56,106 bases of DNA. It comes from a virus. The stretch is taken from the IMG/VR virus record IMGVR_UViG_3300030106_002316, positions 1 through 56,106 of that record, one strand, 5' to 3'. This document shows positions 51,070 through 56,106 of this stretch, in pieces (position 1 is the first letter of the stretch; every line of letters starts with the position of its first letter). The position numbers and the translations under genes were made by a program. The notes beneath the pieces are model-generated. The model searched no databases and was not told the origin of the DNA. It saw nothing but the letters and a program-made list of their open reading frames with translations.

Positions 51070-52796
51070 TGACAACATATACACTAGATATAGAAACAGA
51101 CAGCCTTGAAGCACAAAGGATATGGTGTGTCTGTGTAAAAGCGTTGTATTCTGATGACTACATTGTTGCAACGAAAGCTGAAGATCTATCTTTTATAACA
51201 CAAGACGACACATTGATAACTCATAATGGTGTACAGTTTGACATTCCTATTCTTAATAGGTTATGGAATACTGGCATTAAACTGAATCAAGTTAGAGACA
51301 CTCTTATAATGTCGCGTTTGTTTAATCATAGTCGAGAAGGCGGTCACTCGTTAGGTCAATGGGGTAAGCGTCTTGCGTTTAAGAAGATGGATTTTGACAA
51401 TTTTAAAAGCTACTCTGACAAAATGGTTGAGTATTGCAAGCGTGATGTCGCCCTAACAGAAAAGATATATTTTTATTTGAAGCGTGAAGGTGAGAATTTT
51501 TCTGACAAATCTATTCAACTAGAGCATGAGATCGCTCATATTATAAGCTTACAAAGTAACAACGGTTTTTATTTGAATAGAAAAAAAGCTAATGATTTAT
51601 TTGAAGAAACGTTTACTAAGGCCAATCTCATAAAAGAGCAACTACAGAAGGAGTTTAAGCCGAAGCCCAAGCTTCTTAAAGAGGTGACACCAAAGATAAA
51701 GAAAGACGGAACACTATCTCCTGTAGGTTTAAATAAGATTAAAAATTGTCTTAAGACAGTAGGCGGTAAGTTCTCTTTAATTGAGTTCGTAGACTTCAAC
51801 TTAGGAAGCCCGAAGCAGATTATTGAAAGATTAGATTCTTGCGGATGGAAGCCCGTAGAGTTCACACCGAAAGGCTCCGCTAAGATATGTGAGAGGAATC
51901 TTGAAACTATCTCTGACACTGCACCACAGTCTGCTAAGAAGCTGGCAGAGTGGAAGATGCTGGAATCACGGTGGAAGACTGTAGAGAGTTGGCTGAAGTT
52001 TTGTGGCACTGACAATCGTATTCACGGTAAAGTGATGACGATGGGTGCTGTGACAGGACGTATGACACACTCGGACCCTAACATGGCGAATGTAGTGTCC
52101 TCTGAGAAGCCCTACGGACGCGAATGCCGTGAGTGTTTTACTGTTGAGGATGCTGACAATTACAGTATGGTGGGGATGGATGCTAAAGGGCTAGAACTAC
52201 GAATGTTAGCACATTACATGAATGACAAAGAGTATACTGACATTGTGTTGCATGGTGATCCTCACACTGCCAATCAAGAAGCGACAGGTTTGAGGACAAG
52301 ATCTCAAGCCAAGACTTTTATCTACGCATTTCTTTATGGTGCAGGAGCAGAAAGACTAGGTTCTGTGGTTAACGGCACAGCTAGGGATGGTGCGATGCTG
52401 AAGAAGAAATTTTTATATAACATGCCCTCTTTACAAAAGCTTTTGGATAAGGTACAAAGATTATCTAGCAATGGAAGTATTAAGGGTTTAGATGGACGAA
52501 GACTTATAATACGACATCAACATGCATCCTTGAACACACTATTACAAGGAGCAGGGGCAATAACCTGTAAGCAATGGAGTATTTGTATGCACCGTTACAT
52601 TAAAGACAACAAGCTTAATGCTAAGCTAGTGAACACTATACACGATGAGTTACAGTACGAAGTACATAACGATGATGTAGAGCAGATGATTATAGGTGCT
52701 GACAAAATGATGCAAGAGGCTGGAAAACTTCTTGGTGTAAGATTACAACTTAACGCAGACGCAAAGGTAGGTACGACATGGGCAGACACTCATTAG
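51069..52796 (+). CDS. Family A DNA polymerase with 3'-5' exonuclease
   Basis: A 575-aa T7-like polymerase. The exonuclease motifs are LDIETD (Exo I), THNGVQFDIP (Exo II) and YCKRDVAL (Exo III). The polymerase motifs are GMDAKGLELRMLAHY (A), RSQAKTFIYAFLYG (B) and NTIHDELQYEV (C). The residue equivalent to E. coli Phe762 is Tyr, as in T7, a variant linked to virulent phages. It is about 130 aa shorter than T7 gp5 and lacks a clear thioredoxin-binding insert; there is no DnaJ-like insert. Start is 51069 (or 51066); AAGGAAGG precedes. It overlaps the methyltransferase stop and the next gene. Confidence 0.95.
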   Translation: MTTYTLDIETDSLEAQRIWCVCVKALYSDDYIVATKAEDLSFITQDDTLITHNGVQFDIPILNRLWNTGIKLNQVRDTLIMSRLFNHSREGGHSLGQWGKRLAFKKMDFDNFKSYSDKMVEYCKRDVALTEKIYFYLKREGENFSDKSIQLEHEIAHIISLQSNNGFYLNRKKANDLFEETFTKANLIKEQLQKEFKPKPKLLKEVTPKIKKDGTLSPVGLNKIKNCLKTVGGKFSLIEFVDFNLGSPKQIIERLDSCGWKPVEFTPKGSAKICERNLETISDTAPQSAKKLAEWKMLESRWKTVESWLKFCGTDNRIHGKVMTMGAVTGRMTHSDPNMANVVSSEKPYGRECRECFTVEDADNYSMVGMDAKGLELRMLAHYMNDKEYTDIVLHGDPHTANQEATGLRTRSQAKTFIYAFLYGAGAERLGSVVNGTARDGAMLKKKFLYNMPSLQKLLDKVQRLSSNGSIKGLDGRRLIIRHQHASLNTLLQGAGAITCKQWSICMHRYIKDNKLNAKLVNTIHDELQYEVHNDDVEQMIIGADKMMQEAGKLLGVRLQLNADAKVGTTWADTH

Positions 52797-53281
52797 AAAC
52801 AGAACACGGTGAAAAAGCAGAAAAGCTTTTTAGAGACATAGCGATACAAGAAGGATATTCTGTTAAGAAATCAACACGTTACAGTAACATAGCAGAACAC
52901 ATAGATTTTCATTTAACATCAAAAAGAGGGTTTGACAATTTTTCTGTTGATGTAAAAGCAAGGAAGAAACCATCAAGAGATGCAACGTGGTACGAAGATC
53001 AAGAAGTGTGGGTAGAGTTTCATAATGTTGCTGGCAAGAAAGGCTGGTTATATGGAGAAGCTGACAAAATAGTTTTTGAAAGAGAAGGAGATTTTGTCAT
53101 AGTCCCTAGAGCCGAATTGACAAAATTTTGTGAAAAATCTGTTTCACCTTGTTTTGTTAAAAGCGCAAATGAAGCTTTGTATAAAAGTTACAGACGCAAA
53201 AACCGAAAAGACGTTATTAGTAAAGTTTTAATGGCTGACATTGTTGAGAATGTAGAGAATATTATTTATTGGAAAAAATAA
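52778..53281 (+). CDS. PD-(D/E)XK nuclease-like protein
   Basis: A 167-aa protein with a PD-(D/E)XK-type core: HIDF (Asp43) followed by FSVDVKARK (Asp58, Lys60), a spacing typical of restriction-type or resolvase-type nucleases. The C-terminal part is basic. It overlaps the polymerase 3' end by 19 bases. A repair, recombination or host-DNA-degrading nuclease is likely; the exact substrate is unclear. Confidence 0.65.
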   Translation: MGRHSLETEHGEKAEKLFRDIAIQEGYSVKKSTRYSNIAEHIDFHLTSKRGFDNFSVDVKARKKPSRDATWYEDQEVWVEFHNVAGKKGWLYGEADKIVFEREGDFVIVPRAELTKFCEKSVSPCFVKSANEALYKSYRRKNRKDVISKVLMADIVENVENIIYWKK

Positions 53282-53590
53282 ATGAAGAAGTACAATCCAC
53301 TGCCAAAAATACTAACAATAAAACAAAGTAACATACACGGTTTAGGGTTGTTTGCTATTGTCAATATACCTAAAGGAACAGAACTTGGCATGTGCCATCT
53401 TAACATTAACAGTGTGCTAATAAGAACACCGTTAGGAGGTTTTTACAATCACAGCGACAATCCAAACTGTGTAAAATATGAGAAGCATAATAAAAAAGGT
53501 TACGCCAATACTTACTATTATTTAAAAACAATAAAAAATATTATGAAAGACGAAGAATTAACAGTTAAATATACTTTATATAAAATGTGA
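53282..53590 (+). CDS. SET-domain protein (candidate lysine methyltransferase)
   Basis: A 102-aa minimal SET domain. It begins with the IKQSNIHGLGLFAI motif (HGLGLFA, 19-25; compare the canonical S-x-x-HG-x-GLFA), has FYNHSDNPNC (NHS, 56-58, the SAM-binding knot), YYYLKTIKNI, and ends with DEELTVKYTLY (90-100), the canonical GEEL-T-x-x-Y element. There is no pre- or post-SET zinc cluster. It probably methylates a Lys of a phage or host protein using SAM. It immediately follows the nuclease gene in the rightward operon. Such small SET proteins occur in giant viruses and some phages; the substrate here is unknown. Confidence 0.85.
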   Translation: MKKYNPLPKILTIKQSNIHGLGLFAIVNIPKGTELGMCHLNINSVLIRTPLGGFYNHSDNPNCVKYEKHNKKGYANTYYYLKTIKNIMKDEELTVKYTLYKM

Positions 53591-53599
53591 TTTTATCTG

Positions 53600-53628
53600 T
53601 TGACACGAATAAATAAATAATGTAAATT
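53600..53628 (+). promoter_or_regulatory. Rightward sigma-70-type promoter before the SSB gene
   Basis: TTGACA at 53600-53605, 17 bases of A/T-rich sequence, and TAAATT at 53623-53628. It lies in the 77-bp gap before the SSB gene (53668), a protein needed in large amounts, so a local promoter makes sense. The -10 box is only a four-of-six match. Confidence 0.6.
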
Positions 53629-53667
53629 AACAGACTTAGAAACCATAGATCGAAAAGGAGAATATCT

Positions 53668-54108
53668 ATGATAGTTAGAGGAACAGCTAAATGGGCTTCA
53701 GTTTTTGAACCAAATGTTATGTCTGGTAAGTATCAGGTTGACATTTGCAACTTAGACGACAAGACCATTAAAGAGCTAAAGAAGCATGGCCTTGATGTTA
53801 AGAAAGGCACTGACAAGAAAGAAGACCAAGGACACTACATAACGGCGAAAGCCAGCAAGTACGCTCCTAGAGTCTTAAATAATAAACGAGAAGTTATGGA
53901 CGGTTCCGATCTTATCGGTAACGGTTCTACTATTAAAGTATCTATCACACCGTTCAAATGGAATTTCCAAGGTAAGTCTGGTGTGAGTGCTGCTTTAAAT
54001 TCCCTTATGGTAGTCAAGCTTGAAGAATATGGTGGCGGTGATTATCTTGAAGCTGAACCAGACGATGACTTTTCGTTTGATTCGGATGGGGAGGGCGAAG
54101 AGCTTTAA
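53668..54108 (+). CDS. Single-stranded DNA-binding protein, T7 gp2.5-like
   Basis: A 146-aa protein with an OB-fold-type N-terminal region (MIVRGTAKWASVFEP, SGKYQVDICNLDD), a KVSITPFKWNFQGKSGV strand and a strongly acidic C-terminal tail ending DDDFSFDSDGEGEEL. In gp2.5 and bacterial SSB this tail recruits polymerase and helicase-primase. An AAAAGGAG ribosome-binding site precedes the ATG. It is between the SET gene and the exonuclease gene, with its own candidate promoter and downstream terminator. Confidence 0.85.
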   Translation: MIVRGTAKWASVFEPNVMSGKYQVDICNLDDKTIKELKKHGLDVKKGTDKKEDQGHYITAKASKYAPRVLNNKREVMDGSDLIGNGSTIKVSITPFKWNFQGKSGVSAALNSLMVVKLEEYGGGDYLEAEPDDDFSFDSDGEGEEL

Positions 54109-54294
54109 TACGGGTTTATAAAGCTTACGCTCCAAGAGTAGGTAGGGATGACCAGTAGGAGTCATCGGTATTAGAGCGAGGGATCGGGGCTGCTAGTACA
54201 AAGTTCTTTCTGTTGTTGAAGTGAGAAATCCCGTACACCAAAGTTATGCTCCTTACTGAAGTGTGCGGGTTTTCTTTTTTGCAAGGAATTTAAA
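54109..54294 (+). ncRNA. Structured intergenic region (candidate small RNA)
   Basis: The 186-nt gap after SSB contains an outer CGCTC/GAGCG stem enclosing a GATGAC/GTCATC hairpin (six bp, eight-base loop), a G-rich linker (GGATCGGGGCTGC), and then the terminator hairpin at 54230-54280. The region is too structured for ordinary spacer and could be the 3' UTR or a released small RNA. No known riboswitch is recognised. The next gene starts with TTG after AAGGA. Confidence 0.4.
54230..54280 (+). terminator. Rightward intrinsic terminator after SSB
   Basis: CCCGTACAC (54230-54238) pairs with GTGTGCGGG (54261-54269), nine bp with one G-T pair, followed at once by TTTTCTTTTTT. This is a canonical rho-independent terminator. 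Because exonuclease and primase-helicase genes follow without an obvious new promoter, partial read-through or antitermination is likely. Confidence 0.88.
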
Positions 54295-55134
54295 TTGCCT
54301 AAAATTATTACGTTAATAGACGACATACACAAGCTTCTTGAAGATGGTAAAGAAGGCGTTAATGAGAAACACTTACAAGAATTTTTTAAGTTTTTACGTG
54401 AGGATATAAATGTATTTTTGTCAGGAGAAAAGAGAGGAAAACCTAGTTTACGAATGTCCTCAATTGGTAAAAAGGATCGTAAACTTTGGTATGAATTTAA
54501 TAGTAAGAAACCGCCAGAGGAGATAGACGGTAAGCTTAAACTTAGATTCTTCTTTGGGAATCTTGTTGAATCTTTTCTGTTATTGCTTGCACAAGAAGCA
54601 GGTCACAAAGTAACAGACAGACAAAAGGAAGTTATAGTGGAAGGTGTTAAAGGACACATAGACTGCAAAATAGATGGTGTGTTAGTAGATGTTAAGTCTG
54701 CTTCTGACTTTGGTTATAGAAAGTTTAAAGATAATAGCATATACCACGAAGATCCTTTTGGATACATTGCTCAGTTAAGTGGTTACGTTCAAGCGGAGGA
54801 AGGAGATGTTGGATACTTCTGGGCTTACAACAAAAATAACTCTGAGATGACACTTACAGAGCTAGACGAACTAACGATGATTGATACATCACAACGAGTT
54901 AAGCATCTCAAGAAGATGGTCAAAAATGGTAACATGCCAGAAAGATGCTACTCTGACATTCCACACGGTAAAATGGGTAACAGAGTTATTGACAAGAATT
55001 GTAATTATTGCGAGTATAAGATAGATTGTTGGAAAGACACAAACGATGGCGATGGGCTAAGAGTCTTTCAATACTCTTACGGTAAAGAATACTTTACTCA
55101 TGTTGAGAGGACACCAAAAGTTTTAGAATTGTAG
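54295..55134 (+). CDS. PD-(D/E)XK exonuclease (Cas4/RecB-like)
   Basis: A 279-aa nuclease of the RecB/Cas4 type. The core is GHIDCKIDGVLVDVKS (Asp123, Asp132, Lys134), followed by QLSGY (160-164), the QxxxY motif of the family. A C-terminal CNYCEYKIDCW supplies three Cys (236, 239, 245) as in Fe-S Cas4 proteins, but the usual first Cys in the N-terminal part is absent (SSIGKKDRKLWY), so the cluster may be missing or incomplete. It is likely the functional counterpart of T7 gp6 exonuclease in host DNA degradation and recombination. The start is TTG with AAGGA upstream. Confidence 0.82.
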   Translation: MPKIITLIDDIHKLLEDGKEGVNEKHLQEFFKFLREDINVFLSGEKRGKPSLRMSSIGKKDRKLWYEFNSKKPPEEIDGKLKLRFFFGNLVESFLLLLAQEAGHKVTDRQKEVIVEGVKGHIDCKIDGVLVDVKSASDFGYRKFKDNSIYHEDPFGYIAQLSGYVQAEEGDVGYFWAYNKNNSEMTLTELDELTMIDTSQRVKHLKKMVKNGNMPERCYSDIPHGKMGNRVIDKNCNYCEYKIDCWKDTNDGDGLRVFQYSYGKEYFTHVERTPKVLEL

Positions 55135-55144
55135 ACGTACTGTA

Positions 55145-55396
55145 ATGAAAAGGAAAGGAAAAGGTACATGGCATATAAAGTGGTTTTCAACAATTTTGTT
55201 GATGCTTGGTATGACTTTGACAAGTCAAAATATTTTCCCATACAATTTATACCTTCACTTAGTAGGAACGTTAGGTTGGACATACGTTTCTATTGTGTGG
55301 AATGATAGAGCTTTGATTATTTTGAATAGCGTAGCTTTATCTATATTTATAAACGGAATAATAGCAGAAATGGTGAAAACAAATGGGATACCTTAA
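55145..55396 (+). CDS. Small two-span membrane protein
   Basis: An 83-aa protein with a basic N-terminus (MKRKGKGTWHIKW) and hydrophobic segments at about 14-26 and 36-52, then NDRALIILNSVALSIFINGI, possibly a third. I recall this family (KGTWHxKWFST) from marine phages and bacteria, possibly DUF6552; I am not sure of the number. It overlaps the primase-helicase start by 14 bases. Function is unknown. Confidence 0.72.
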   Translation: MKRKGKGTWHIKWFSTILLMLGMTLTSQNIFPYNLYLHLVGTLGWTYVSIVWNDRALIILNSVALSIFINGIIAEMVKTNGIP

Positions 55397-56106
55397 AACA
55401 CATCAACCTTGTGATGACTGCGGGAGCAGTGATGCACTTGCAGTGAACGATGATGGAAGCTCGTTTTGCTTCTCTTGTGAAAGACATCGTAAATCTACGG
55501 ATGAACTCTTATTAGATGACGAAGAAGATGAAGAAGAAACAATGAAGCATAATCCCCGACACGCTTCTCATCTTAATGAAGGCGAGTTTATGGATTTGCC
55601 TGAACGTGGTATAACGAAAGAAACTTGTGAGGCTTACAATGTAACTATTGCGCCTAATGGTTATAAGCATTACTACCCTTATTATAATGAAGATAATGAG
55701 TTAATAGCGCAGAAACATAGGATATACACAAGCGACAATCAGAAAACATTTCAAACGATGGGAGATTGGGATCAAACTACGTTGTTTGGACAATCCATAT
55801 GCAGGAAAGGCGGTAAATACATTACATTATGCGAAGGCGAACTTGACGCTCTCGCTGCATATCAAATGCAAGGCTCCAAGTGGCCTGTTGTTTCTATAAA
55901 GAATGGTGCTGGAAATGCTGTTAAAGATGTACAAAGAGCTTTCGAGTTTCTCACTTCATATGATAACATTGTTGTATGTTTTGACAATGATAAGGCTGGT
56001 AAAAAAGCTGCTAAGAAAGTTGCTGAATTATTATCACCTAAAGCCAAGGTGATGCACCTTAACTTGAAAGATGCTAACGAGTATCTTATACAAGATAAGA
56101 TTGAGA
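55383..56106 (+). CDS. Primase-helicase, T7 gp4-like (5' part; continues at base 1)
   Basis: This is the start of the primase-helicase. Residues 10-32 form the zinc-binding primase domain (CDDC and CFSC, Cys10, 13, 29, 32) that recognises priming sites. The TOPRIM part has LCEGELDA (Glu151/153) and VCFDNDKAGKKAA (Asp201, Asp203). The frame is open to the end of the window and continues in phase at base 3 of the window, so the two pieces form one 555-aa protein. The start ATG is 14 bases inside the membrane-protein gene. Confidence 0.95.
   Translation, partial: MGYLKTHQPCDDCGSSDALAVNDDGSSFCFSCERHRKSTDELLLDDEEDEEETMKHNPRHASHLNEGEFMDLPERGITKETCEAYNVTIAPNGYKHYYPYYNEDNELIAQKHRIYTSDNQKTFQTMGDWDQTTLFGQSICRKGGKYITLCEGELDALAAYQMQGSKWPVVSIKNGAGNAVKDVQRAFEFLTSYDNIVVCFDNDKAGKKAAKKVAELLSPKAKVMHLNLKDANEYLIQDKIE
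56008..56105. repeat. Terminal overlap, right copy
   Basis: This stretch is identical to 1-98 and shows that the window closes into a circle of about 56,007 bp. See the left copy for interpretation. Confidence 0.95.

Noticed and set aside
51069-52796. DnaJ-like insertion in the DNA polymerase
   Set aside because: The region between the exonuclease and polymerase motifs has GRECRECF, but this aligns with the ordinary loop before motif A and has no paired CxxCxGxG units.

Overview
The window is one essentially complete genome of a tailed double-stranded DNA phage, assembled as a circle. Bases 1-98 are identical to 56008-56105, and the primase-helicase gene runs off the right end and continues in frame at base 3, giving a unique length of about 56,007 bp. 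The gene content is that of a podovirus: portal, large and small terminase, scaffold, major capsid protein, very large internal-virion-type proteins, and no tape measure, sheath or baseplate genes. Replication is T7-like (primase-helicase fusion, family A polymerase, Holliday-junction endonuclease, acidic-tailed SSB), but I find no phage RNA polymerase. Transcription probably relies on the host sigma-70 enzyme, and several close-to-consensus promoters are visible. Gene content (B12-dependent ribonucleotide reductase, DUF6321/DUF932/DUF3310-type genes, LamG/SPRY fibre, 2OG-Fe(II) oxygenases) resembles marine podoviruses of the HMO-2011 sort that infect alphaproteobacteria. Host and relationship are inference; no database was searched.

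Layout. Genes are transcribed in two opposite directions from a switch near 50.4-50.5 kb. The rightward arm (50539 to 56007, then 1 to 5263) holds DNA metabolism: methyltransferase, DNA polymerase, two PD-(D/E)XK nucleases, a SET-domain protein, SSB, a membrane protein, primase-helicase, a lipoprotein, HNH and T7-type endonucleases, DUF3310 and ribonucleotide reductase. The leftward arm starts with about 17 small accessory (probably early) genes (50424 to 44965) that end at a hairpin terminator. A 767-bp gene-free control region (44198-44964) follows, carrying a divergent pair of perfect-consensus promoters. The packaging and virion module then runs leftward from 44197 to 5405: small terminase, large terminase, a recombinase-like protein, portal, lysins, scaffold, capsid, decoration-type proteins, oxygenases, adaptor, tail and fibre proteins, lysis genes, internal virion proteins and holin. 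The two arms converge at 5264-5404, which contains competing inverted repeats.

Most noteworthy: (1) a 793-aa protein between terminase and portal with a tyrosine-recombinase-like core whose key residues appear partly lost; (2) two arrays of a GCTGACA-core repeat at strict 15-bp spacing inside the leftward early genes, resembling iterons; (3) a pair of consensus promoters arranged as an inverted repeat in the control region, the rightward one firing into a gene-free, palindrome-rich stretch; (4) a phage SET-domain protein and two oxygenases, suggesting protein modification; (5) an overprinted coiled-coil gene at the portal 3' end; (6) three single-membrane-span micro-ORFs translationally linked to their neighbours; (7) a structured 186-nt intergenic region with a terminator in the replication operon.
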